Below, piece by piece: positions 10,762 to 19,572 of a DNA stretch of 64,000 nt. Position numbers and translations under genes: made by a program. Under the pieces are notes generated by a model, which made no database searches, was not told where the DNA came from, and worked only from the letters and a program-made list of their open reading frames with translations. Numbering within the stretch: the first letter of the stretch is position 1; each line of letters begins with the position of its first letter. The stretch comes from Comamonas testosteroni TK102. GTDB lineage: Bacteria; Pseudomonadota; Gammaproteobacteria; Burkholderiales; Burkholderiaceae_C. Location: assembly GCF_000739375.1 (NCBI RefSeq), contig NZ_CP006704.1, positions 5,766,001 to 5,830,000 of the forward strand, given 5' to 3'.

Positions 10762-11115
10762 ATGTGCCAGGTCTTTATCAGCGCCGATCCCCAGCTCTGG
10801 GCCCACCGGGCCCGCTCCATCCGGCTGCATGGAGTCGCCACCAGCATCCGGCTGGAAAACCTGTTCTGGCAGGTACTCGAAGAGATTGCTGCGCGGGACG
10901 GCTATACCGTGCCCCAGCTTTGCACCAAGCTCTACGACGAGCTGCTGGCCGAGCGCAAAGCGGTGGACAACTTCAGCTCTTTTCTGCGCGTCTGCTGCAC
11001 CCGCTACCTGGCGCTGCAGCTGTCGGGCGATATTCCGCAGGACATGGGCATACCGATTCGCTCGCTGGGCAATGCCGCGTCACCCCAGTCCGCCAGCCCG
11101 CAACTGACACACTGA
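10762..11115 (+). CDS. Ribbon-helix-helix (RHH_4-type) protein
   Basis: A 117-aa protein beginning MCQVFISADPQLW. It shows the pattern I associate with the RHH_4 family: a basic strand (HRARSIRLHGVATSIRLENL), then a helical body ending in SSFLRVCCTRYLALQL. Proteins of this type are predicted DNA-binding regulators, but targets are not known to me. The ATG at 10762 is preferred over an upstream in-frame ATG at 10747, because the family starts at MCQ. It lies immediately downstream of a terminator and converges on the META gene with 3 bp between them. Confidence 0.82.
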   Translation: MCQVFISADPQLWAHRARSIRLHGVATSIRLENLFWQVLEEIAARDGYTVPQLCTKLYDELLAERKAVDNFSSFLRVCCTRYLALQLSGDIPQDMGIPIRSLGNAASPQSASPQLTH

Positions 11116-11118
11116 GGC

Positions 11119-11628
11119 TCAGCGCAGATACACGGCCTCGAACCTCAGCAGCACACGCCCCTCGGCATCGCTGAGCACCAGTTTCTGCCCCTGCACGGCA
11201 TAGCTGCTGACCTGAGCCAGCGTGGCCAGCAGCTGCTGCTCCCGGCGCATGCCCTGCACACAGGCCATGCGGGTGCCGCCCACGGCTGAAAAACGCAGCC
11301 AGCGCCCGTCCAGGCTGTAGCTGCCGCGCAGGCGATTGCAGCCGCCCGCGCCATGAAAGCGACCGCTGCCGGTCTCCAGCACCAGATGCGGCTCGGGCTG
11401 GTTGTCATAGGCGCTGACATGCGGGCCATCACCCAGCTGCACCAGCTTCCAGTAGGTATTGAGCAGCGGTGCCGGCACCGCGGCCATGGCTTCGCCCTCG
11501 GACGCCGCGCTCCCTGCATCTGCAGCGGCGCCAGCCAGGACGCCCAAGAGCAAGAGCACCCCCAGTGCGGTGCCAAGCAAGGCGCGCAGGTTCGAGAAAG
11601 CAGTGATCACAAACACCTCTCTGGCCAT
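11119..11628 (-). CDS. META-domain protein (HslJ-like), secreted or membrane-anchored
   Basis: About 169 aa. An N-terminal hydrophobic segment (LLGTALGVLLLLGVLAGAA) is followed by a META domain from about residue 60, with the signatures LLNTYWKLVQL, GRFHGAGGCNRLRGSY and GGTRMACVQGM. The domain occurs in HslJ-type outer-membrane or periplasmic stress proteins. The start is uncertain: ATG at 11628 is weakly supported, while a GTG at 11613 has AGAGAGG 5 nt upstream. The open frame continues upstream into the NERD gene and is not believed. It ends 3 bp from the convergent RHH gene. Confidence 0.8.
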   Translation of the reverse strand: MAREVFVITAFSNLRALLGTALGVLLLLGVLAGAAADAGSAASEGEAMAAVPAPLLNTYWKLVQLGDGPHVSAYDNQPEPHLVLETGSGRFHGAGGCNRLRGSYSLDGRWLRFSAVGGTRMACVQGMRREQQLLATLAQVSSYAVQGQKLVLSDAEGRVLLRFEAVYLR

Positions 11629-11672
11629 AGACACAGACAGACAAAGCGCTGGCAGCTCATATTTCAGGAGTA

Positions 11673-12653
11673 TCAGACCTGCCCGCGGACAAAGCTGCAA
11701 GCCGCCGCATTGGTACAGCGCCAGATGGCCTGCCCCGCCAACGGCCCGCGCTGCATCAGCAACTTGCGCAGCGGCCATTCGCATTGCGGGCAGACCGGCA
11801 CATCATCGATCCGCCCGGGCAGCAGCGGCTCTACAGCCTCTGCTGCAGTGTCAGGCACCGCAGCCGAAGCCGCAACCGCTGACTGGGCGAGCGGCACCTG
11901 AATGACAGGCTCCAGCAGAATATCCACGGTCTCGGGCGCGGGCGGCTTGACCAGCTGGGCCGCAGCTTCCACCACCGGCTCCAGTCTGGGCTTGCGTGCC
12001 TTGCTGGCCGCCTGCAGCTGGCGCACATGCGCCACATGCCGCCTGTCGGTGGCACGGCCTGGCTGCAGCCGCAGTGTTTCGAGCTTATCCAGCTGCGCCT
12101 GCATTTGCTCGGGGCTCCACACGGGCTGGGTAAAGCTCTGGATATGGCCGACAAAGCCGAGGCCGCGCGTGACATGAGCCGGCATCTCGGTCTTGAACTC
12201 GCAGTCGCCCACAAAGGCGATCACCGAGTGCAGATGCTCGGGCGCAATGTCCAGCAGCGACTGCAAGGTCTTGACGTGCTTGTAGTTCTGGCGCAGCGGG
12301 TTCTGGAAGCGGCTGCGCTTTCTGAAAATCTGCTGCGTCCATTCGCGCTGCTTTTCGGTGCCAAAAATCCAGCCCTGGTAGTTCTTGGTTTCCAGCACGA
12401 ACAGGCCGTAGGGCGAAAAGATCAGATGGTCGATCTGCGTGCTGCCACCATCCGCCGTGGGCAGGGTGACGTTGTGCATGTCCACATAGATCAGCGGATT
12501 GAGTTGCCGGCGGATCGCTGCCTGCACGGCCCGCTCGCCGCGCCAGCCCTTGAAGCGTGGCGAGCGCAGCACGGCCGCCAGCACCGCGAACGCCAGCCCC
12601 AGTCCCAGATAAACAAAGAGGCCCTGAAAGGCCACTGAAAAGATCTGATCCAT
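11673..12653 (-). CDS. Membrane-anchored NERD nuclease-related protein with C-terminal zinc finger
   Basis: About 326 aa. One N-terminal transmembrane helix is followed by a NERD domain at about residues 35-150, containing GERAVQAAI, QIDHLIFSPYGLFVLETKN and the nuclease-like D and E..K residues. A charged/Ala-Pro linker leads to a four-Cys zinc ribbon (CPQCEWPLR...CTNAAAC) like those at the C-terminus of topoisomerase I. This architecture suggests nucleic-acid processing at the membrane, but the function is unknown. The start may be M1 at 12665 or the ATG at 12653. It lies downstream of cnoX across an R1 repeat. Confidence 0.85.
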   Translation of the reverse strand: MDQIFSVAFQGLFVYLGLGLAFAVLAAVLRSPRFKGWRGERAVQAAIRRQLNPLIYVDMHNVTLPTADGGSTQIDHLIFSPYGLFVLETKNYQGWIFGTEKQREWTQQIFRKRSRFQNPLRQNYKHVKTLQSLLDIAPEHLHSVIAFVGDCEFKTEMPAHVTRGLGFVGHIQSFTQPVWSPEQMQAQLDKLETLRLQPGRATDRRHVAHVRQLQAASKARKPRLEPVVEAAAQLVKPPAPETVDILLEPVIQVPLAQSAVAASAAVPDTAAEAVEPLLPGRIDDVPVCPQCEWPLRKLLMQRGPLAGQAIWRCTNAAACSFVRGQV

Positions 12654-12720
12654 CGCGAGTCTCATTCAACGCAAGCAGCAAAAACTGGCGTGCCCCAAGG
12701 CAAGGGACAGCGAGCAATGC

Positions 12721-12848
12721 CTGGGCGGCCCCCGCCACCGCGCAGCGAAGCTGTCGTCCCCCTCCCATAGCGCGAAGCGCGTTGAGAGAGGGGCACCCGG
12801 CCAGGGGGGAAGGCGCGGGGCCGCCCAGGCAAGGCGCCTCAGGGGGAG
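12721..12848 (-). repeat. R1 intergenic repeat, copy B, after cnoX
   Basis: On the minus strand it begins CCCCCTGAGGCGCCTTGCCT 5 nt after the cnoX stop. It then runs through a longer central segment with extra G/C-rich sequence (GGCCCCGCGCCTTCCCCCCT, then GTGCCCCTCTC) before the conserved GGGGACGACAG and TTCGCTGCG blocks. It is the longest copy and carries an internal insertion relative to copies A and H. Confidence 0.75.
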
Positions 12849-12851
12849 CCT

Positions 12852-13802
12852 TCAATTCAACGCCATGCTCAGCCTGCGGCGATAGCTGTTGACCAGCGCC
12901 GTGGCCTCGTCCTGCTCGGCACTGTTCTTGCCCAGCAGCTCGATGCCGCCGCTGGTCTTGCCGGGCACGGCGTCCTGCTTCTTGGGCTTGGGCGGGGTCA
13001 GCAGCTCCAGCACGCCGACGATGAGCTTGCGCGCCGCCTGATCGTTCCAGGTCTTGTCGCGCATGATGATTTCCAGCATTTCGTCCATGGCATCGGTCCA
13101 CTGGCTGTGGGCCAGCAGGGCACGGGCGCGGCCAAAGCGGGCGTCGAAGTCGCGCTTGTTGGCCGCGATGGCGGCGTCGTACTTGGCCACGTCGGCATTG
13201 TCGCCCTGCACGGCGAATTCCAGCGCCTTGAGCCACTGGTTCAGCGCTTCGAAGCGCAGCGGCTGGGGAATGCGCTTGACGGGCTCGGCCAGCAGGGCTG
13301 CGGCTTCCTCGAAGCTGCCGGTAGCGATCAGCAGGCGCACATAGTCAAAGCGCGCATCGTCATTGGCCGGGTCGGCCGCCAGCGCGTCGGCCAGCTTCTG
13401 CAACGCCGCCTGGGTGTCGCCGGACTCCAGCAGGGCCTGGGCCTCGTCGGCGTCAGCCTCGGCCGCCAGCTCGCCCTCGGAGGGCAGATGCTTGTCCAGA
13501 AACTCGCGCAGCTTGCCTTCGGGCTGGGCGCCCATGAAGCCGTCCACGGGCTTGCCGCCGATCATCAGCACGCAGGTCGGGATGGAGCGAATGCCGAACA
13601 TGCTGGCCAGCTGCTGCTCCTGATCGGAGTCGATCTTGACCAGCTTGAAGCGGCCCTCATAGGCGACTTCCAGCTTTTCCAGCACCGGACCCAGCGTCTT
13701 GCAGGGGCCGCACCAAGGCGCCCAGAAGTCCACCAGCACGGGCACGGCCATGGAGGCAGCTACGACTTCGGCTTCAAAATTCTCGAGGGTGACGTCAATC
13801 AT
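12852..13802 (-). CDS. cnoX: Thioredoxin-TPR co-chaperone, CnoX/YbbN family
   Basis: This 316-aa protein has an N-terminal thioredoxin domain with an intact FWAPWCGPCK motif (Cys31, Cys34). Tetratricopeptide-like helices follow from about residue 115 (ALLESGDTQAALQKLADALA). In the CnoX family it protects proteins from oxidative damage and hands them to GroEL and DnaK. The intact CXXC means this version may also be redox-active, unlike the E. coli protein. The start at MIDVTLENFE is the family start; 42 upstream open codons were discarded. A long C-terminal tail after residue 280 is unusual. Confidence 0.9.
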   Translation of the reverse strand: MIDVTLENFEAEVVAASMAVPVLVDFWAPWCGPCKTLGPVLEKLEVAYEGRFKLVKIDSDQEQQLASMFGIRSIPTCVLMIGGKPVDGFMGAQPEGKLREFLDKHLPSEGELAAEADADEAQALLESGDTQAALQKLADALAADPANDDARFDYVRLLIATGSFEEAAALLAEPVKRIPQPLRFEALNQWLKALEFAVQGDNADVAKYDAAIAANKRDFDARFGRARALLAHSQWTDAMDEMLEIIMRDKTWNDQAARKLIVGVLELLTPPKPKKQDAVPGKTSGGIELLGKNSAEQDEATALVNSYRRRLSMALN

Positions 13803-14121
13803 GTGATTCCCAATGCTGCTTGTGCGCTGCCACCCGGGCAGCGGCGCTGAAAAGTCTGCGAGCCGGCCACTCCAGCAGAGTGCCCACCGCGCGATGCTGC
13901 GATTCTCCACGCAAATGCGCGAGCGCAAGCCATAGACCAGGTCGAACCGGGTCTTTGCTACTCAGATGGGAGCAGCTTGCGCATGTTTCAAGGTCGATTC
14001 GAGGTGTTTTATGCCGAAAACCAATGGACTGCATGCGCAAGCAGCTACGGTTTCAAGAGTAAGCGCCCCGCAGCCGCGCTCGCCCCTGGGCTATATTGCT
14101 TGCGAACCAAGGAGCGCAGAC
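13803..14121. other. Divergent intergenic region cnoX / ABC transporter
   Basis: These 319 bp hold promoters for both flanking genes. The main visible structure is an R2 repeat at 13971-14046, listed separately. No small gene with a plausible start was found. Confidence 0.5.
13971..14046. repeat. R2 intergenic repeat with 11-bp inverted arms
   Basis: The arms GCTTGCGCATG (13975-13985) and CATGCGCAAGC (14032-14042) are perfect inverted repeats flanking 46 nt. The outer bases extend as AGCA and AGCT. The internal segment contains GAGGTGTTTTATGCC. The overall design (AGCTGCTTGCGC-like arms about 50-65 nt apart) recurs at 59871-59952 and, degraded, at 45101-45183. Confidence 0.65.
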
Positions 14122-15099
14122 TTGATTGAAGTTTCACAACTGGTGTTTGAATATCCGGGCCACCGCGCCCTCGACGGCGTGAGCCTGTCCATCGCCGCGG
14201 GCAGCGTGACGGCACTCGTCGGCCCCAACGGCGCCGGCAAGTCCACGCTGATGCGCTGCATTGCCGGCCTCGAGCAGCCGCTGTCGGGCCAGGTTCGCGT
14301 CAAGGGCCTGTCGGTCGAGGAGCAGCCGCGCGAGGTGCACCGCCACCTGGGCTATCTCTCGGATTTCTACGGCCTGTACGACCGGCTCAGCGTGATGCGC
14401 TGCCTGCAGTACTCGGCCCTGTCCATGGGCGTGGCGCCCGACGGAGTGGAGGCCCGCGTGCAGCAGGTGGCCCAGCAACTGGGCCTGACGCAGCTGCTGC
14501 ACCGCCACCCGACCGAACTCTCGCGCGGCCAGCGCCAGCGCGTGGCGATCGGCCAGGCCATCGTCCATCAGCCCAGCGTGCTGCTGCTTGACGAGCCGGC
14601 CAGCGGCCTCGATCCCGATGCGCGCAGCAGCCTCTCGACGCTGTTTCGCCAGTTGCAGGCCCAGGGCATGACGCTGATCGTCTCCAGCCACATCCTCAGC
14701 GAGCTGGACGAGTACTGCACTCACATCCTGAGCATTCGCGACGGCCGCATCGAAAGCCACGAGGCGCTGCAGAGCGCCCATGGCGAGGGCCTGCCCGCCG
14801 TCGCCGGCCAGCAGCCCCAGCTCTATGCGCTGGAAGTGGCCATGGAGCCAGGCGAAGGCCTGGAGACGCGCCTGCGTCAGGCCTTGCTGAGCACCTCGGT
14901 GCAGGACTTCGATGCCACGGGCCGCCGCCCGATCCAGCTGTGGCTGCCTGCTGCCGCCGGCGCACGCGCCCAATGGCTGGCCCAGCTGGTGCAGGCCGGC
15001 ATTCCGGTCGCCGCGCTGTACCCGGTGCGCGAGCGGCTGCAGGACCGCTATGCGCGCACGGCCCAGTCCCGCGATACCGAAAGTCAGGAGCAAGCATGA
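14122..15099 (+). CDS. ABC transporter ATP-binding protein
   Basis: Nucleotide-binding subunit of an ABC-2-type exporter. The 325 aa include Walker A GPNGAGKST (near residue 37), the signature LSRGQRQRVAIG, Walker B VLLLDEPASGLDP and an H-loop SSHILSE. A C-terminal extension of about 100 residues is of unknown role. The start is TTG at 14122 with a perfect AAGGAG 7 nt upstream, which gives MIEVSQLVFEY, the normal beginning of these ATPases. The longer ATG frame upstream is rejected. It overlaps the permease gene by 4 bp (ATGA), so they are translationally coupled. The substrate is unknown. Confidence 0.9.
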   Translation: MIEVSQLVFEYPGHRALDGVSLSIAAGSVTALVGPNGAGKSTLMRCIAGLEQPLSGQVRVKGLSVEEQPREVHRHLGYLSDFYGLYDRLSVMRCLQYSALSMGVAPDGVEARVQQVAQQLGLTQLLHRHPTELSRGQRQRVAIGQAIVHQPSVLLLDEPASGLDPDARSSLSTLFRQLQAQGMTLIVSSHILSELDEYCTHILSIRDGRIESHEALQSAHGEGLPAVAGQQPQLYALEVAMEPGEGLETRLRQALLSTSVQDFDATGRRPIQLWLPAAAGARAQWLAQLVQAGIPVAALYPVRERLQDRYARTAQSRDTESQEQA

Positions 15100-16508
15100 G
15101 CCAACGCAATCCCGAATTCCAGCGCCAGCTCTGGCTGAACTGGCGCCCCTCGCTGCTGGCCTGGAGCCTGGGCCTGAGCCTGCTCATCCTGGCCCTGCCC
15201 TTCGCCCTGTCCTCTGCCAAGGGTCTGCCCGGCACGCTGAGCATGACCGCCATCGCCGGCCTGTACCTGGCCGCCATCATCTACGGCAGCGTGCTGGCCG
15301 GACGCAGTCTGGCCGAGGAAGCCAGCCAGAACACCTGGGACTGGCAACGCCTGTCCGTGCTCACGCCCTGGCAGATGGCCTGGGGCAAGCTGCTGGGCGC
15401 CACCTTGCCAGCCTGGCTGTATGTGCTGTGGTTTGCGCTGGCCGTGGTGGGCGTGACCCACTTCTGGGCACTGGAGCCCCTGAAGCTGCAGCACACGATT
15501 GGCCTGGCCGTGCTCTGGGGCCTGGGCCTGCAGACCTGGGCCATGAACTCCGTGCTCATGAGCTGGGGACTGAGGGACAGGCCCATCAATCGCCGGCGCG
15601 CGGCCCTGCTGCCCCTGCTGCTGCTGTTCTTCGCCCCCGGCCCCTTTATCGACCATGTCTACAAAGGCATGGTGGACAGCGATGCCGCGCCGGTGTTCTG
15701 GTGGGGCCTGGACGTGGGCGGCCTGGGCCTGGCCTATCTGGCCGGTGCGCTGATACTGGGCCTGGGCCTGCTGGCCCTGTGGCGCCAGCTCTGCACCCGG
15801 CTCGATGTACACACCCTGCCCTGGGCCTGGCCGCTGGGCCTGGCACTGACGGGATTTTTCGCGGCCGGCACGCTCAACCAGGGCATTGCCGCATTTTTCA
15901 GCAGCACCGCCTGGATCGCGCTGATCGGCACCGCCTATGTCGCCCTGCAGCACATGGACCAGCATCTGCGTGCCTGGCGCCAGGTGCAATGGTCGGTCAG
16001 CCGCCAGCGCTGGCGTGAGGCACTGGAGGCGCTGCCGCTGTGGCCGGTCAGCCTGCTGCTGGGCTTTGTCATGGCCTTGCTGCTGCTGTTCGCCCCCCAA
16101 AGCCTGGAGGCCGCCATCAGCGGCGAACTCAACAGCTTCACTCTCTATCTGTGCCTGCATCTGCTGCGCGACTGCCTGCTGCTGACTGGCTTCGCCCTGC
16201 TGACAGGCAAGCTCAAGTCCCCGCTGGCCTCGTTTGTCGTCGCCTGGCTGATCCTCAACATCGCCGCGCCGCTGCTGGCCTATGGCGCTGGCGGCCATAG
16301 GGGCGCCATGCTGGTCCAGCCGGTCGTGGCCATGTGGATGGCTCCTTCGGATGCAGCAACGCAGGCCGGCTCCTGGCTGAGCTATCTGCCCTGGGCCTCT
16401 CTGAGCCTGCAGACCCTGGCTGCGCTGGCCTGGGTCGTCCATGTCTTCAGGGACCGCGTGCTGGGCTTTGCACGCGACAACGCGGCCGCCCGCATCCGGG
16501 GGTCATAG
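15096..16508 (+). CDS. ABC transporter permease (ABC-2-like membrane subunit)
   Basis: A 470-aa polytopic inner-membrane protein beginning [19 protein letters not shown], with about 10-12 hydrophobic spans spread over its length. It overlaps the ATPase gene by four bases and surely forms one transporter with it. An ABC-2-like export role (antibiotic, lipid or polymer) is inferred only from the pairing and the ATPase type. No periplasmic binding protein is present, which argues against import. Confidence 0.85.
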   Translation: MSQRNPEFQRQLWLNWRPSLLAWSLGLSLLILALPFALSSAKGLPGTLSMTAIAGLYLAAIIYGSVLAGRSLAEEASQNTWDWQRLSVLTPWQMAWGKLLGATLPAWLYVLWFALAVVGVTHFWALEPLKLQHTIGLAVLWGLGLQTWAMNSVLMSWGLRDRPINRRRAALLPLLLLFFAPGPFIDHVYKGMVDSDAAPVFWWGLDVGGLGLAYLAGALILGLGLLALWRQLCTRLDVHTLPWAWPLGLALTGFFAAGTLNQGIAAFFSSTAWIALIGTAYVALQHMDQHLRAWRQVQWSVSRQRWREALEALPLWPVSLLLGFVMALLLLFAPQSLEAAISGELNSFTLYLCLHLLRDCLLLTGFALLTGKLKSPLASFVVAWLILNIAAPLLAYGAGGHRGAMLVQPVVAMWMAPSDAATQAGSWLSYLPWASLSLQTLAALAWVVHVFRDRVLGFARDNAAARIRGS

Positions 16509-16608
16509 ATGCTTTGACCGGGTGGCTTTGCCCCACAGCTGCCCGGCAATGCAGCGAAAACGTAAAATCAGGGGTTCCACTAGGCCGGGCGGCAGCGCCC
16601 TGAAGAAC

Positions 16609-17103
16609 ATGAACCCCATCCAAGTTGGCGTAGTCATGGGTTCCAGCAGCGACTGGGACACCATGCAACACGCAGTTGCCATCCTCCAGCAATTCGGTAT
16701 CGCTTTTGAAGCCCAGGTCGTATCGGCCCACCGCATGCCGGACGACATGTTCCGCTTTGCCGAAGCCGCAGCCGACCGTGGCCTCAAGGCCATCATCGCC
16801 GGTGCCGGCGGTGCTGCCCACCTGCCCGGCATGATTGCCGCCAAGACCACCGTGCCAGTGCTCGGCGTGCCCGTTGCCAGCCGCCACCTGCAAGGCGTGG
16901 ACTCGCTGCACTCCATCGTGCAGATGCCCAAGGGCGTGCCCGTGGCCACCTTTGCCATCGGCAATGCCGGTGCGGCCAATGCGGCCCTGTTTGCCGTGGC
17001 CCTGCTGGCCAATGAAGATGCCGAGCTGCGCAAAAAGCTCGAAGCCTTCCGCGCCGAGCAGACCGAAGCGGCCCGCAACATGACCCTGCCGGTGAACGCA
17101 TGA
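16609..17103 (+). CDS. purE: N5-carboxyaminoimidazole ribonucleotide mutase
   Basis: Converts N5-CAIR to CAIR in purine biosynthesis. The 164 aa start [19 protein letters not shown], containing the PurE signature GSSSDW and, further on, [10 protein letters not shown] and [11 protein letters not shown]. Class I PurE is expected because purK follows with a 4-bp ATGA overlap, coupling the two consecutive steps. The upstream open frame of 56 codons is not part of the protein. Confidence 0.96.
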   Translation: MNPIQVGVVMGSSSDWDTMQHAVAILQQFGIAFEAQVVSAHRMPDDMFRFAEAAADRGLKAIIAGAGGAAHLPGMIAAKTTVPVLGVPVASRHLQGVDSLHSIVQMPKGVPVATFAIGNAGAANAALFAVALLANEDAELRKKLEAFRAEQTEAARNMTLPVNA

Positions 17104-18272
17104 GCGCCCGCGACACGCAAGTGATACTGCCGGGTGCGACCCTCGGCGTGCTGGGCGGCGGTCAGCTGGGCCGCATGTTTGCCCATGCCGCTCAGGCCAT
17201 GGGCTATTTCACCGCCGTGCTGGACAAGGACGAGACCAGCCCCGCCGGTCTGGTAAGCCACCAGCATGTGCGCACCGGCTACGAAGACGCCAAGGGCCTG
17301 GCCGAGCTGGCCGGACTCTGCGCGGCAGTCACCACCGAATTCGAAAACGTGCCCGCAGGCTCGCTGAACAAGCTGGCCGAGAGCCTGCCCGTATCGCCCG
17401 CCGGCTCGGCCGTGGCGATCGCCCAGGACCGCGCTGCCGAAAAAGCCCACTTCGTGAAGTGCGGCGTCCCCTGCGCCCCCTATGCCGTGATCGAGACGAA
17501 CGAGCAGCTGGCGGCCGTCAACGACGCACTGCTGCCCGGCATCCTCAAGACCGCGCGTATGGGCTATGACGGCAAGGGTCAGATCCGCGTCAAGACCCGC
17601 GACGAGCTGATCCAGGCCTGGGACGAGCTCAAGCAGGTAGCCTGCGTGCTCGAAAAAATGCTGCCGCTGGCGCACGAATGCTCGGTCATCGTGGCCCGCG
17701 GCCGCAATGGCGACATCGTCAACCTGCCCGTGCAGCGCAATCTGCACCGCGACGGCATTCTGGCCGTGACCGAGGTCTACGAAGGCAACGTGCCCGCAGC
17801 ACAGGCAGAGCAAGCGGTAGCCGCTGCGAAATCCGTAGCTATCGGCCTCGACTACGTCGGCGTGCTCTGCGTGGAATTCTTTGTGCTGGACAACGGCCAG
17901 CTAGTGGTCAACGAGATCGCCCCGCGCCCGCACAACAGCGGCCACTACAGCCAGAACGCGATGGATGTGTCGCAGTTCGAGCTGCAAGTGCGCTGCATGA
18001 CCAATCTGCCCCTGGTACAGCCGCGCCAGCACAGCGCCACCATCATGCTCAACCTGCTGGGCGACCTGTGGTTCAAGGACGGCGAAACCGCCAAGGCTCC
18101 TGCCTGGGATCAGATCCTGGCCCTGCCAGGCGCCCACCTACATCTGTATGGCAAGGTCGATGCCAAGCCGGCCCGCAAGATGGGCCACTTGAACATCACC
18201 GCGGCCAGTCCCGAAAAAGCGCGTGAAACCGCTTTGAAGGCGGCCGAGATCCTCGGCATTGAAGCGTTCTGA
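17100..18272 (+). CDS. purK: N5-carboxyaminoimidazole ribonucleotide synthase
   Basis: ATP-grasp enzyme making N5-CAIR from AIR, bicarbonate and ATP. It is 390 aa, the standard length. The N-terminal [13 protein letters not shown] motif starts at about residue 14, the ATP-grasp core includes [11 protein letters not shown], and [13 protein letters not shown] is the PurK C-terminal signature. It is translationally coupled to purE. An R1 repeat begins 5 nt after its stop. Confidence 0.97.
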   Translation: MSARDTQVILPGATLGVLGGGQLGRMFAHAAQAMGYFTAVLDKDETSPAGLVSHQHVRTGYEDAKGLAELAGLCAAVTTEFENVPAGSLNKLAESLPVSPAGSAVAIAQDRAAEKAHFVKCGVPCAPYAVIETNEQLAAVNDALLPGILKTARMGYDGKGQIRVKTRDELIQAWDELKQVACVLEKMLPLAHECSVIVARGRNGDIVNLPVQRNLHRDGILAVTEVYEGNVPAAQAEQAVAAAKSVAIGLDYVGVLCVEFFVLDNGQLVVNEIAPRPHNSGHYSQNAMDVSQFELQVRCMTNLPLVQPRQHSATIMLNLLGDLWFKDGETAKAPAWDQILALPGAHLHLYGKVDAKPARKMGHLNITAASPEKARETALKAAEILGIEAF

Positions 18273-18277
18273 TAACA

Positions 18278-18401
18278 CCCCCTGAGCGGCTTTGCCTAGG
18301 CGGCCCCGCCGCTTCCCCCTAGCCGGGCGCCCCTCTCTCGCTACGCGGGAGGGGGACGACGCCCTCGCTGCGGGGCGGCCCTTGCTCGGCGTCCTTCGCT
18401 G
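18278..18401 (+). repeat. R1 intergenic repeat, copy C, after purK
   Basis: On the plus strand it begins CCCCCTGAGCGGCTTTGCCT 5 nt after the purK stop. It includes GCTTCCCCCT and CGGGAGGGGGACGACG and ends with CCCTCGCTGCGGGGCGGCCC. The orientation again follows the upstream gene, here plus-strand, which shows that the rule is gene-relative and not chromosome-strand-relative. Confidence 0.8.
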
Positions 18402-18463
18402 CTGCTCTGCAAGCGCAAAAACACCGCACATACAGCGGCGCAGTGCATGAAAGAGGAATTGAA

Positions 18464-19462
18464 ATGATCTTGGATGGAACGCTGAAAGCCTCGGTGCAAG
18501 CCGCTGCGCTCGCCCTGCAGCAAGGCCGGCTGCTGGGCCTGCCCACCGAGACGGTCTACGGTCTGGCCGCAGACAGCGACAACGACGCCGCCGTGGCGCA
18601 GATCTTTGCCGCCAAGGGGCGCCCGGCCAACCATCCGCTGATCGTGCATGTGGCCGATGCGGCCGCCATCACCCGCTATGCCAAGGAAGTCCCGGTCTTT
18701 GCCCAGCAACTGATCGACGCATTCTGGCCCGGCCCGCTGACCCTGATCCTGCCGCGCCTGCCGCATGCTGCCAAGGCATCGACAGGGGGCCAGGACAGCG
18801 TGGGCCTGCGCTGCCCGTCCCACCCCGTGGCCCATGCGGTGCTGCAGGCCTGCCAGCAGCTCGATCCGCCGGTCTGGGGCGTCTCGGCCCCCAGCGCCAA
18901 CAAGTTCGGCCGCGTCAGTCCCACCACGGCCGAGCATGTGGCCACCGAGTTTGGCGAAGAACTGCTGGTGCTCGATGGCGGCGCCTGCGAAGTGGGCATT
19001 GAATCGACCATCGTCGACTGCACGCGGGGCGTGCCCGTGCTGCTGCGCCCCGGCGCCATCACGCGTGACGATATCGAGCGTGCCTGCGGCCTGCGACCGC
19101 TCTCGAAAGAAGAGCTGACTGCGGATACCCCACGTGCATCGGGCACGCTTTTGGCGCACTACGCGCCCAACGCCAAGGTGCGGCTCATGGATGCCGGACA
19201 GCTGCAATCGGCGCTGGACATCCTGGGCAAGGATGGCAGGAATATTGCCATCTATCACCGCAGCCCCCTCAATGTCACAACGACCCAGCTGCTGCTGCGC
19301 CGCATGTCCGACGAGCCGCGCGACGTGGCCCGCGAGCTGTTCGGCATGCTGCGCAATTTCGACGACTGGGGTGCCAAGCTGATCTGGATCGAAACCCCTC
19401 CCGACACTGCCGACTGGGAAGGCGTGCGCGACCGCCTGCAGCGTGCCGCGGCTGCGGGCTGA
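18464..19462 (+). CDS. L-threonylcarbamoyladenylate synthase (Sua5 type)
   Basis: Makes threonylcarbamoyl-AMP for the universal t6A37 tRNA modification. The 332-aa length and the extra C-terminal region after about residue 200 indicate the two-domain Sua5 form, not the short TsaC. The YrdC core is visible: LGLPTETVYGLAADS, KGRPANHPLIVHV, and the ESTIVD and RPGAIT motifs. The start MILDGTLKAS at 18464 has AGAGGA upstream; an ATG 7 codons earlier is possible. Its partner tsaB lies elsewhere in this window at 28.2 kb. Confidence 0.93.
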   Translation: MILDGTLKASVQAAALALQQGRLLGLPTETVYGLAADSDNDAAVAQIFAAKGRPANHPLIVHVADAAAITRYAKEVPVFAQQLIDAFWPGPLTLILPRLPHAAKASTGGQDSVGLRCPSHPVAHAVLQACQQLDPPVWGVSAPSANKFGRVSPTTAEHVATEFGEELLVLDGGACEVGIESTIVDCTRGVPVLLRPGAITRDDIERACGLRPLSKEELTADTPRASGTLLAHYAPNAKVRLMDAGQLQSALDILGKDGRNIAIYHRSPLNVTTTQLLLRRMSDEPRDVARELFGMLRNFDDWGAKLIWIETPPDTADWEGVRDRLQRAAAAG

Positions 19463-19572
19463 GCGGCCTCTTAGCTGATTTCCAAGTAAAGATACAAATT
19501 TTTATTCGTTTTCTTTATTAGACGCCTTCTCTAACCTTGCTTGCTTCAACAGCAACTTCAAAGGTTAGAACC
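19463..19572 (+). promoter_or_regulatory. AT-rich promoter region and RBS-sequestering inverted repeat before the sulfur-type ABC operon
   Basis: These 110 bp are conspicuously AT-rich for the window (ACAAATTTTTATTCG, then TTTTCTTTATTAG around 19493-19521). That is compatible with a CysB/Cbl-type activated promoter, though no formal consensus was tested. CTAACCTT (19531-19538) and AAGGTTAG (19561-19568) form a perfect 8-bp inverted repeat. Its right arm contains the only plausible Shine-Dalgarno sequence for the ATG at 19573. Confidence 0.5.
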
